Source: JBBRNH01 sp038230415 | Lineage (GTDB): Bacteria; Bacteroidota; Bacteroidia; Cytophagales; Spirosomataceae | Assembly: GCA_038230415.1 (NCBI GenBank) | Contig: JBBRNH010000003.1 | Span: forward strand, 62,001 to 126,000 | Length of the DNA stretch: 64,000 bases | Direction of reading: 5' to 3' | Shown: positions 27,198 through 34,836 of the stretch, in pieces | Position numbering within the stretch: position 1 is the first letter of the stretch | How the letters are laid out: each line of letters starts with the position of its first letter | The notes under the pieces: model-generated | Databases searched by the model: none | Told to the model about the DNA's origin: nothing | The model's input: only the letters and a program-made list of their open reading frames with translations | Made by a program: the position numbers and the translations under genes

Positions 27198-27833
27198 TCA
27201 TTTAATCAACTGCTCAATATGCCAGCGCAAGCCTTTCAGGATGCGAAAAATATCGAATATCTCCTCGTCTGTGCAGGTATAAACGTTGCTGATGGCGTAT
27301 TCTTTCCCGACTAAGGCCATGAAATACCAACTCCGCCCAATAATGTAGCAGCCGAAAATTGGTTTTTGGTTGTCGTTTAGCTGTTGAGCAGCCAACATCG
27401 CAATCAAGGCTTGGCCGCGTGGGTCTCCATCAGGGTCGGTGGCGCGTTTGTATTCAGCCATGCAGAAATAAGGCTTCCTGGGGTTTCGGAAGCCCGTTGC
27501 AATCATCCCATCGACCCGGCCCGCCAGAACATAGTCGTCAAATGTTACAGACAATTGCCGTTCCAAGAAATAGGCAAATTTTTTGTTGTCAATGTCAGAA
27601 AAGACGATGACTGGACTGATGAGCTTATTTTCCAGTTCTACCTCGTTCCAGTCATCACCGCCGAGTGTTATGTATTTTTGAGCAATATCAGTCAGAAAAC
27701 GGGTCTGATAATCGTCTACTTCATACTGATACGCCAGTAAGTCGTTTAAGATAGGCAGCGTGTCAACCTGCACCAGGCCAAATGTGTCCTCGATCCGGTC
27801 GAGCGTCCATTCCCGAAAGTTGCTTTGAATCAT
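27198..27833 (-). CDS. PD-(D/E)XK nuclease-like protein, copy 2
   Basis: This 211-residue paralogue of the protein at 8703-9350 aligns over its whole length. I chose the start at MIQSNFREWTLDRIED because it matches the start of copy 1 (MESPKKIGFDLNQLAE); a longer frame to 28184 runs through the direct repeats. Nuclease-like core: WNEVELENKLISPVI (Glu), DYVLAGRVDGMIATG (Asp), RKPYFCMAEYKRATD (E-x-K), then RGQALIAMLAAQQLND and a strand CYIIGRSWYFMALVGKEY. It lies alone between the tRNA terminator and a second copy of that terminator, pointing toward the tRNA. Function unknown. Confidence 0.7.
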   Translation of the reverse strand: MIQSNFREWTLDRIEDTFGLVQVDTLPILNDLLAYQYEVDDYQTRFLTDIAQKYITLGGDDWNEVELENKLISPVIVFSDIDNKKFAYFLERQLSVTFDDYVLAGRVDGMIATGFRNPRKPYFCMAEYKRATDPDGDPRGQALIAMLAAQQLNDNQKPIFGCYIIGRSWYFMALVGKEYAISNVYTCTDEEIFDIFRILKGLRWHIEQLIK

Positions 27834-27915
27834 GGCCGTTTTTTGCGTAAAGTTACCACAAACTACAAACATCAATCCCACCTTACGACCCTTAAACCGA
27901 CTGATACTGGCTTCT

Positions 27916-28012
27916 TTACATTCGACAGTGGAGTCATGTTTGGCGTTTCCGGGGGGATAATGCCCCGTGCCATCCAATTGATTACATTCGACAGTGGAGT
28001 CATGTTTGGCGT
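27916..28012. repeat. Two 31-bp direct repeats with 35-bp spacer
   Basis: Copies at 27916-27946 and 27982-28012 are identical. They lie upstream of nuclease-like copy 2, inside the repeat-bounded unit. With only two copies and no cas genes, a CRISPR call is not supported; they could be binding sites or element ends. Confidence 0.8.
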
Positions 28013-28111
28013 GGTGGCAAAACCGCTCTGACAACGCCTGAACCCCGCCGACAAAAACAACCTTTGCACGGGCGCGGTTTTGCCACCGCAGGTTATAGTC
28101 ATCGCTGGCCC

Positions 28112-28163
28112 CGGACAAACAAAACCCCCTTCTACGCTTCGTGGAGGGGTTTTTTGTTTGTCC
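28112..28163. repeat. Second terminator copy closing the tRNA-adjacent unit
   Basis: It contains the exact 34-bp repeat 28126-28159. The sequence before it (28088-28110) keeps the CAGGTT...GCTGGCCC frame of the tRNA 3' exon with a degenerate middle. The arms are extended by GGACAAACAAAA/TTTTGTTTGTCC, making a longer palindrome than the left copy. It looks like a diverged second attachment site. Confidence 0.65.
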
Positions 28164-28859
28164 AGGGACAACCCTTATACCCATTCACTGTACCGATGCA
28201 GACAGTGGTTGTGCTTGGCAGTCAAAAAACTTTAGCCATATTTATTACCTTAATCGTCCATTAATCATACTAAAGGGCTCATGCCTGCTTACACTACCAC
28301 AAATAACCCGGCCTGGGTATCGGGTCTCAAATTTGGCTACGCCTACGATGGCAGTACACGCTACCTCGCCGTGCTTGTGTCTCCCCCCCCAATCTGTAAC
28401 CTTATAGTCAGCTATTAATCAGCCGGGTACGTTGGGCCACTGAAGAAATGACACGTTTTACCTGATTGGAGCCAACCACGCAGTATGCTGATGGTGGCTA
28501 TGCCCACCGAACCCACTATTTCCTCACCAATCCCGGTGTGGATGGCATTCGGGCCGAACCCGTTACCATCACCCTCCGCAAACAAGGCACCTCGGAAACG
28601 ATTACCATTACCATTGAGCCCCGAAATGTCGGGCGGAGTGCCACTCTTTGCGGGTAGCCGTGTGCCGCTTTCCAACCGCTTCGACTACCTGACCACCGGC
28701 ACTAAAACCTTACAGGACTTCTGTGAGGACTACCGTAACGACATGGGTGGTGCGGCTAATCGGGATTCGATTTTGCGCTAATCCAATCGACACGAATTAA
28801 GGGTAATGTCGAGAAAAGCGGAAATTTTCGACATCAAGAATGGTATTAACCAGCTATCG
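28164..28859. pseudogene. Degenerate stretch with broken reading frames
   Basis: No intact gene is visible. Plus-strand fragments look protein-coding but are interrupted: one begins at 28281 (MPAYTTTNNPAWVSGLKF), one at 28466 contains YFLTNPGVDGIRAEPVTITL and stops at 28657, and one in another frame holds FDYLTTGTKTLQDFCEDYRN and stops at 28781. They may be pieces of one secreted protein gene. I do not recognise the family. Confidence 0.4.
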
Positions 28860-31403
28860 CTACCCGACAACTTTCCGCCACCGCATTCCCACCGTGGCAA
28901 TCACCAGCATGGTGGCCGAACTGACCGGCATCAGGATGGCAGCTACCACCGGCGAGAGGTTGCCGGTCAGGGCGTAAGTCAGGCCCACCACGTTATACAG
29001 CAGCGACACGGCGAAACTGACCCGGATCAGCCGCATCCCGAAACGGCAATAGCGCAACATACCGGGCAACTGGTGCAACGCAGAGGCATCCAGAATGGCA
29101 TCGCTGGCAGGGGTAAACTGAATCGTGTCGTCAGTAACGGCAATGCCTGCGTCAGCCTGTTTCAACGCCCCGGCATCGTTCAGCCCGTCGCCGACCATCA
29201 GTACGCGGTGGCCCTGCCGCTGTAACTCCCGAACCCGGTCGAGTTTTTGCTGCGGCTGGCAGTCAAACGTCATGTTGTCGGCGGCAAACCAGCGGGCCAG
29301 TTCGGGCCGGGCCAGTTCGGGCCGGACGGTGTCGTTGTCGCCCGACAGCAGGTACAGCGTATGCGTGAACCGGAGTTCGTCAAAGAGCGCGTCGAGGCCG
29401 GGGCGGAATTGGTTCGGGAAGGCAAACAGACCCCGGTAGTGCGGCCCGATGCTGATATGGACGACCGCACCGCCCAATACCGGGTCAGAAACGGGCGGGG
29501 CATCAGCCGCCCACGAGCGCACAAACGAAGCCGACCCGACCTTGACGATCCAGCCGTCTGCGATGCCCTGAATGCCCTGACCCGGCACTTCCGTGAACCT
29601 CTCGACCGGCACCGGCAGGGCATTCGCCAGATACGTGGTCAGTCGGCGGCTGAGGGGGTGGGCCGATTGCCGAACCAGCGACAGCACCAACGAGCGTTCG
29701 TAATCGGTGAGGGGCTGGGCAAACGATTCGCCGATGGTAGTTTGGGTAGTGGTGAGCGTGCCGGTTTTGTCGAAAACAATGGTGTCGCAACCGGCCATCT
29801 GCTCGATAACAGCCGCATTCTTGAGGTACAGTTTCTGCTGACTCAGCCGCCGGAGACCATTGCCCAGCGCGAACGGATACGACAGCGACAACGCGCAGGG
29901 ACAGGCCACGATCAGCACCGCCGTAAACGCATTGACCGCCCGCGCCGGGTCATAGACGCACCAATACGCCCCCGCGCCGATAGCTAACGCAATGACAATC
30001 AGCGTGAAATACTTACCAATTACATCGGCGAAGATGCGAATGCGGGAGGTATTACCCTTACTGAACGCATCGTTGTTCCAGAGTTGAGTCAGGTAGCTTT
30101 GCGCCGTTTCGCGTACCACTTCCAATTCGATAGCCCCGCCCAACTGCCGCCCGCCCGCGTAAAGCAACGCACCCGGCTCCCGGTTTTCCGGGGCCGATTC
30201 GCCCGTAACGAAACTGTAATCTATCTGCGCGTTGCCGCTGTACAGCAGCCCGTCGGCAGGAATCAGTTCGTGGTTGCGAACCCGGATACGGTCGCCTTTG
30301 CGGAGTTGCGCCACCGGAATCGGGGTTTCGCTGCCGCCTTTCAGCAGCGTTACGGCGAGGGGAAAATAGGCTTTGTAATCCCGGTCGGACGACAGAAAGG
30401 CATGGGTCTGTTGCTGGAACCATTTCCCGCATAACAGGAAGAAAATCAGGCCCGTCAGTGAGTCGAAATAACCCGCGCCGTTCAGGAACAGTACGGCGTA
30501 GGTTCCCCGAAAAAAAGCCACCAAAATACCCAGCAATATGGGCAGGTCGATATTGACCAGACCCTTTTTCAGGCTCGTCCAGATCGACCCGAAGTAGCCC
30601 GACGCGGAGTAGAACACGACCGGAATCGCCAGCCCGATGTTGAGCATCCCGAACACGCGCCGAAACGCCGAATCGTCGAGGCCGAGGTATTCGGGAAAAC
30701 TAAACAGCATGATGTTGGCCGCGCAGAATCCCGCCACCGCCAGCCGGTAGAGCAGCGGGCGGGGCGACGGTTTCGTTGGTTGGGCTGACTCGTCGCCCGA
30801 ACCGTCGGGCCGCCCGCTAATCAGTGGTTCGTAGCCGATGGAACTGAGCAGTTCAACCACCTGCCGGAGCGTAAGCTGGTCGGGGCGGTAGGTGAGGTGA
30901 ACCTGTTTTTTGAGAAAATCAACCCGCGACGGGCCGATGCCGGGGTGAATCCGGTAGAGGTGTTCGAGCAGCCAAAGGCACGAGCTACAATGAATGGCGG
31001 GGATATAAAACGTGACCGTCGCGGCTGTTTCGCTGCTGAAATCAAGCAATTGCGCCACAATGTCGGGATGATCCAGAAAATCGAGTCGGGTTCGGGCCGA
31101 CGCTTCGGCGCTCGGTCGGGTTCGGTCCGACGCTTCGGCGCTGCGTTCAGTCGGGTTCGGCCCGACGCTTCGGCGTTCAGTCCTGCCAGGCCGGGTGCGT
31201 TCGTCGGCGGGCAGGATGGCGTAGTACTGGCAAAGCTCGTGCTGATTCAGGATGGTATAGACGGTTTTGCAGCCTTCGCAGCAAAAATGCCGGTCGTCGT
31301 GCCGAATGTCGTCGTACCGGCCGGTCCGCCGGTGCGGCACCGGTTCGGTGCAGTCGTCGCCACAGTGGTAGCAGTGGGTGGGTGAACTCGTTGCCGCAGT
31401 CAT
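28860..31403 (-). CDS. CcoI/FixI-like copper-transporting P1B-type ATPase
   Basis: This 847-residue protein begins with a Cys-rich domain (CYHCGDDC and FCCEGCKTVY, residues about 16-50). An HMA metal-binding domain follows (IHCSSCLWLLEHLYR, about 150). The P1B core has FVTGES, the CPC metal site in VACPCALSLSYPF, the phosphorylation motif DKTGTLT, SAHPLSRR and GDGLND. This layout is that of CcoI/FixI, which loads copper for cbb3 oxidase, a high-affinity terminal oxidase. No cco genes are in the window. The linker at residues 70-110 is expanded by a DNA repeat (31085-31175). The promoter has paired CTGA-N6-TCAG-type boxes, linking it to the regulon. Confidence 0.88.
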   Translation of the reverse strand: MTAATSSPTHCYHCGDDCTEPVPHRRTGRYDDIRHDDRHFCCEGCKTVYTILNQHELCQYYAILPADERTRPGRTERRSVGPNPTERSAEASDRTRPSAEASARTRLDFLDHPDIVAQLLDFSSETAATVTFYIPAIHCSSCLWLLEHLYRIHPGIGPSRVDFLKKQVHLTYRPDQLTLRQVVELLSSIGYEPLISGRPDGSGDESAQPTKPSPRPLLYRLAVAGFCAANIMLFSFPEYLGLDDSAFRRVFGMLNIGLAIPVVFYSASGYFGSIWTSLKKGLVNIDLPILLGILVAFFRGTYAVLFLNGAGYFDSLTGLIFFLLCGKWFQQQTHAFLSSDRDYKAYFPLAVTLLKGGSETPIPVAQLRKGDRIRVRNHELIPADGLLYSGNAQIDYSFVTGESAPENREPGALLYAGGRQLGGAIELEVVRETAQSYLTQLWNNDAFSKGNTSRIRIFADVIGKYFTLIVIALAIGAGAYWCVYDPARAVNAFTAVLIVACPCALSLSYPFALGNGLRRLSQQKLYLKNAAVIEQMAGCDTIVFDKTGTLTTTQTTIGESFAQPLTDYERSLVLSLVRQSAHPLSRRLTTYLANALPVPVERFTEVPGQGIQGIADGWIVKVGSASFVRSWAADAPPVSDPVLGGAVVHISIGPHYRGLFAFPNQFRPGLDALFDELRFTHTLYLLSGDNDTVRPELARPELARWFAADNMTFDCQPQQKLDRVRELQRQGHRVLMVGDGLNDAGALKQADAGIAVTDDTIQFTPASDAILDASALHQLPGMLRYCRFGMRLIRVSFAVSLLYNVVGLTYALTGNLSPVVAAILMPVSSATMLVIATVGMRWRKVVG
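31085..31175. repeat. Three 26-bp imperfect repeats inside the copper ATPase gene
   Basis: Copies begin at 31085, 31115 and 31150 (spacing 30 and 35 bp). Each contains a GTCGG/CCGAC inverted repeat. They encode the Arg/Ser/Glu-rich linker between the Cys-rich and HMA domains and look like inserted palindromic repeats. Confidence 0.8.
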
Positions 31404-31449
31404 ATCGCCTGATTTTCGGGCAAGTTCGCTGCCAATTTCCCGGCGCGGT

Positions 31450-31485
31450 ATGAGCAGAATCAGCCGTTGACCTGATTTGGCTCAC
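31450..31485 (-). promoter_or_regulatory. Paired CRP/FNR-type boxes upstream of copper ATPase
   Basis: ATGA-N6-TCAG at 31450-31463 and CTGA-N6-TCAC at 31472-31485, with centres 22 bp apart. The distal box overlaps the stop codon of the response regulator gene. No -7 box with a clean TTTG lies at the usual distance (the best is CTTG, one base off), so activity is less certain than at the other promoters. Confidence 0.6.
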
Positions 31486-32576
31486 CAGTTGCCCCGGCGC
31501 AGTTTGTCGGGCTGCATAACCTGAATGCCACCCGTTGCGGCCACCGAGATCAGGCCATCGTGTTTGAACTCGCTCAGGATGCGGATCAGCGACTCGGTAG
31601 CCGTGCCGACGATAGCCGCCAGATCATCGCGCGAAAGCTGAATCGGCTCGTCGGGTTGTGTTGGTTCGCGGGGGTGGTCGTGCAGGCGCAGCAGCGTGTC
31701 GGCCACCCGACGGCGGAGCGACGCGTAGGCCATGCCCAGCAACTGGGTTTCGCGCTCGCCCACCTGACCGGCCAGCAACTTGATAAACTGACTGCTCACC
31801 GCCGGATTCACCAGCAGTAGTTGCCGGAAATCGTCCTGCGGGATATAGATCAACTCGGCATCGGCCACCGTCACGGCGGAGTCGGTGTAGGGCTGGTGGT
31901 CGAGCAGGGCGAAATAACCAAAAAAGTCGCCCGCCTGGTAGAGACCCGTGATGAGTTCTTTGCCATCGGCGGTGACGCGGATGGTCTTGACGGTGCCGGT
32001 TTTAAGAAAGTACAACCGGGTTGGTTCGTCGCCTTCAGAATACACGTATTGTTTTTTGCGAACGGCGTGGGTCTTGCGGTCTGCCGACAGGTTCAGCCCG
32101 GAGCCGCCCCGGAGGGCATCGTCCAAAAACTGCCCCAGCCCGTCCTGCCGCAGATCATACTCGGAGCGGGGTGGTCGTGTCGGTTCCGGTGCCGCCGGTT
32201 CGGTATGTTTTGCCCGCTTCAGCCGCCCGTCAATGGCCGAGAGCAGTTCCGACTCGTCGAAGGGTTTAGTCAGGTAATCATCGGCTCCTAAGTCCATGCC
32301 TTTGCGGAAGTCGCTGCGCTCGATTTTGGCACTCAGAAAAATAAACGGGATGCCCGATAGCTGCGGGTTGGTGTTGAAAATGTGCAGCACCCCAAATCCA
32401 TCCAGCACCGGCATCATAATATCACAGATCACTAAGTCGGGCCGGTTTTCGAGGGCTTTTTCGACCCCGGTTTTACCGTTTTCGGCGGTGTGCACCGTGT
32501 AGCCGGTCAGGGTCAGAATCTCGGCGGTGTTTTCGCGGATCACCTCGTTGTCTTCAATCAGCAGGATGGTGTTCAT
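31482..32576 (-). CDS. Response regulator with REC, cNMP-binding-like and CRP-type HTH domains
   Basis: This 364-residue protein has a receiver domain at 1-120 with phospho-acceptor Asp52 (LVICDIMMP) and Lys104 (LTKPF). A cyclic-nucleotide-binding-type beta barrel spans about 160-275 (YVYSEGDEPTRLYFLKTGTV). A CRP/FNR winged helix lies at about 285-355, whose recognition helix TATESLIRILSEF has the Glu, Ser and Arg arrangement that reads a TGA half-site. It has no cysteine cluster for Fe-S sensing. Its start overlaps the histidine kinase gene by 23 bp, so the two form a two-component pair. It is the best candidate for binding the CTGA-N6-TCAG boxes that recur through 31-61 kb. Confidence 0.9.
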   Translation of the reverse strand: MNTILLIEDNEVIRENTAEILTLTGYTVHTAENGKTGVEKALENRPDLVICDIMMPVLDGFGVLHIFNTNPQLSGIPFIFLSAKIERSDFRKGMDLGADDYLTKPFDESELLSAIDGRLKRAKHTEPAAPEPTRPPRSEYDLRQDGLGQFLDDALRGGSGLNLSADRKTHAVRKKQYVYSEGDEPTRLYFLKTGTVKTIRVTADGKELITGLYQAGDFFGYFALLDHQPYTDSAVTVADAELIYIPQDDFRQLLLVNPAVSSQFIKLLAGQVGERETQLLGMAYASLRRRVADTLLRLHDHPREPTQPDEPIQLSRDDLAAIVGTATESLIRILSEFKHDGLISVAATGGIQVMQPDKLRRGNW

Positions 32577-34206
32577 CGCAGGGGAGGGTTAGGGTAACGG
32601 TGGTGCCTTTATCCAGCACACTTTGCAGTGACACCCTGCCGCCCATCAACGCCACGTAGCGGCCCACGATGTGCAGCCCCAAACCCGTTCCGGCAATGTT
32701 GCCCACGTTTCTGGCCCGAAAAAACCGCTCGAACAAATGCACCTGCTCGTCGGGCGGGATGCCCACGCCCCAATCCTGCACCGTGAGCGTCAGTTCTCCG
32801 CTGGTGCAACTGCCGCCGATGGTCACCACCGACCCCGGCCCGGAATATTTGATGGCGTTGGTGAGCAGGTTGAGCAGGATTTTCCGCAGCAGCGATGGGT
32901 CGAGCCAACCGTGGCCGGGCCAGGCCGGAGACAGGGCCGGGAGCTGATTTCCGATCCGCTGACCCGGTTTGAGCATCGGCTGCATATCGGCCACGGTTTC
33001 GTTCACGAGTTGCGCCACGTTGACCATCACCGGGTGCGGGGCAACCTTCCCGGCCTCGATCATCCCGACCGACAGAAACTCCTCCAGAATATCGTTTAGC
33101 TGATTGACCGAGGCCCGGATGTGGTCGAGGTGCTTTTGGCGTTTAGCCTGTTGGTCGTTGCCGATGTACTTTTCAATCAGGGTGGCCGAAGTCTGCAATA
33201 CCGTCAGCGGGGTGCGAAACTCGTGGGAGGCCATCGACACAAACCGCGATTTCAACTCACCTAACCGTTGCTCGGCGGCTAAGGCTTTCGTGAGTTCTTC
33301 TTTAGACCGTTCCAACTGGTCGAGGGTGATCATCAGGGCGTTGGTGCGGTCGGCTATTTTCTGCTCCAGATCGGCGTTGAGCCGCTGGATAGCATCCCGA
33401 TGGGCCAGCAGTTGCTGTTCGGCGGCTTTCTTCAGGCTGATGTCAATGATGTAGGCAACGGCGTACAGTTCGTCTTCGAGCCGAAAATGGCTCAGGCTGA
33501 TCTCGATGGGAAACACCGACCCGTCTTTTCGCCGGGCGTGCAGATCCCGATTTCGGCCCATTTCCCGCACCTGTGGGTTTTGGTTGAACGACTCCCGCAG
33601 TTCTTTATGGTAATGGCTCACGGCCATCGGCACCAAATCCTCAATGCCCAATCCGATCAACTCACCGGATTCATAGCCGAGTAACTGGGTTGCCAGATGA
33701 TTGGCCGACATCACCCGGCCCGATTGGTCACAGACCACGATGCCGACGGTGGCGTAGGAGAAAATGGCTTCGTAGCGCCGGACGCTGTGGTCGAGGTCGC
33801 GCTCGGTCTGGTGGAGCCGCCCCTGGTCAATGAGCCGGACGAGGGCGTAGGGTTTGTTATTGTTGGTGAAGGCACTGAAAATAACCTGCCCCCAAAAGGT
33901 TTGCCCGTCCTGCCGCCCGATTTGGGTAGTTTCTTCGTGCTGCCCGGCCCGGATAATCCGGGCAATCAGATTGCTGCGGTGTTCGTCGGCCAGCGGCTCG
34001 GCCCGCACCGAACGCGACCGGACGGGATCGGCCAGCATTGCCTGCTCTGAATCGAAACCCAGCAGCCGCACCCCCGCCTGATTGACCCGCACAAACTGCC
34101 CGCTGCCGAGGTCATAGATGCCGATGAAGTCGTCGCTCTTCTCAAACAGCAGGTTGGTGAGTGGATTGGTGAGGAGTTCGTTGAGCATCTGGTAAACTAC
34201 GGGCAT
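32554..34206 (-). CDS. Soluble PAS-PAS sensor histidine kinase
   Basis: This 550-residue kinase has two PAS domains (about 22-130 and 145-260, the second followed by a PAC-like SLSHFRLEDELYAVAYIIDI). A helical linker leads to HisKA with phospho-acceptor His328 (SMASHEFRTPL) and a HATPase domain ending about 545 (NAIKYSG for the N box, VQDWGVGIPPDEQ for G1, GTGLGLHIVGRY for G2). No transmembrane segment is visible, so the signal is sensed in the cytosol, perhaps through a PAS-bound cofactor (redox or gas). It is translated with the REC-CRP regulator gene. Confidence 0.92.
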   Translation of the reverse strand: MPVVYQMLNELLTNPLTNLLFEKSDDFIGIYDLGSGQFVRVNQAGVRLLGFDSEQAMLADPVRSRSVRAEPLADEHRSNLIARIIRAGQHEETTQIGRQDGQTFWGQVIFSAFTNNNKPYALVRLIDQGRLHQTERDLDHSVRRYEAIFSYATVGIVVCDQSGRVMSANHLATQLLGYESGELIGLGIEDLVPMAVSHYHKELRESFNQNPQVREMGRNRDLHARRKDGSVFPIEISLSHFRLEDELYAVAYIIDISLKKAAEQQLLAHRDAIQRLNADLEQKIADRTNALMITLDQLERSKEELTKALAAEQRLGELKSRFVSMASHEFRTPLTVLQTSATLIEKYIGNDQQAKRQKHLDHIRASVNQLNDILEEFLSVGMIEAGKVAPHPVMVNVAQLVNETVADMQPMLKPGQRIGNQLPALSPAWPGHGWLDPSLLRKILLNLLTNAIKYSGPGSVVTIGGSCTSGELTLTVQDWGVGIPPDEQVHLFERFFRARNVGNIAGTGLGLHIVGRYVALMGGRVSLQSVLDKGTTVTLTLPCDEHHPAD

Positions 34207-34282
34207 AATCGGGTAGTAAGCCAGTGGCTCAGGTTAAGTTCTTGATAATCCGACAGAACGGGCCGCTGCCGGTGGGGTCTTT

Positions 34283-34348
34283 GGGGCAACAATCAGGGCC
34301 AGACCTGACCCGCATCAGTTTAGCGAACCCGCCACCAAACCACCTTTG
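34283..34348 (+). promoter_or_regulatory. Regulon promoter of thioredoxin-fold gene
   Basis: Full box CTGA-N6-TCAG at 34305-34318; half box with TCAG at 34293-34296, centred 22 bp upstream; -7 box CACCTTTG at 34341-34348, starting 29.5 bp after the full-box centre. The region also lies upstream of the divergent kinase gene. Confidence 0.8.
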
Positions 34349-34384
34349 CGGCTGTTGGGTTACCCCGGCCAAACCGCTTGTGCT

Positions 34385-34735
34385 ATGAACACTGATGACC
34401 CCAAGCCGCTTCTGCTCACTGCCCGGTCGGCGGTGTTGCTGATTTTTTTCATGCCCCCCGAACTCACCAACCGGCTTCAGCGGGCAAACCTGATCGGGCT
34501 GGCCGATGCTGTTCAGACCCAATTGGGCAGTTTGGTGCGGGTGCTTCGCATTGATGAGGTCACGCACCCGGAGGTAGTGCAGAGTTTTGCCATCACTCAA
34601 ACGCCCGCCTTTGTACTGCTCCGGCGCGGGGTTGAGCTGTGGCGGCAGCAGGGATTATCCGATGAAACTACCTTAGTCGGGCTGATTCGGGAATTATTGG
34701 CAGCAAACCCGGTTAAAAATCAGTTACCGACCTGA
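34385..34735 (+). CDS. Thioredoxin-fold protein lacking the CxxC motif
   Basis: This 116-residue protein starts at MNTDDPKP, 37 bp after the -7 box; an earlier in-frame start at 34346 would overlap that box. The C-terminal half has the thioredoxin features HPEVVQSFAITQTPAFVLL (cis-Pro loop TPAF) and a final helix. The N-terminal active-site position reads FFMPPELTNRL, with no cysteines, so it cannot be a dithiol oxidoreductase. It may be a binding or adaptor protein. The stop codon lies inside the regulatory box of the next gene. Confidence 0.75.
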   Translation: MNTDDPKPLLLTARSAVLLIFFMPPELTNRLQRANLIGLADAVQTQLGSLVRVLRIDEVTHPEVVQSFAITQTPAFVLLRRGVELWRQQGLSDETTLVGLIRELLAANPVKNQLPT

Positions 34736-34775
34736 TGAATGTCATGGTTTGGCCGGGCGGGCAGGTGTTCCTTTG
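34710..34775 (+). promoter_or_regulatory. Regulon promoter of ldhA
   Basis: Half box with TCAG at 34710-34723; full box CTGA-N6-TCAT at 34732-34745; -7 box TTCCTTTG at 34768-34775. Spacing is 22 and 29.5 bp. The full box contains the stop codon of the upstream gene. Confidence 0.8.
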
Positions 34776-34836
34776 CGGTGGCTTAGTCGGTCAAACAGCC
34801 TTGATTACACCCGAAACCCCTAACGCTAACCCACCG

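Noticed and set aside
27916..28012. Minimal CRISPR array
   Set aside because: Only two repeats, no further copies and no cas genes; listed as a direct repeat instead.
28031..28184. N-terminal extension of nuclease-like copy 2
   Set aside because: The extended frame passes through the direct repeats and beyond the terminator-like repeat; copy 1 starts at the equivalent internal ATG.
29275..29330. Duplicated GGGCCAGTTC block in the copper ATPase gene
   Set aside because: A short in-frame duplication (ELARPELARW) with no wider pattern.
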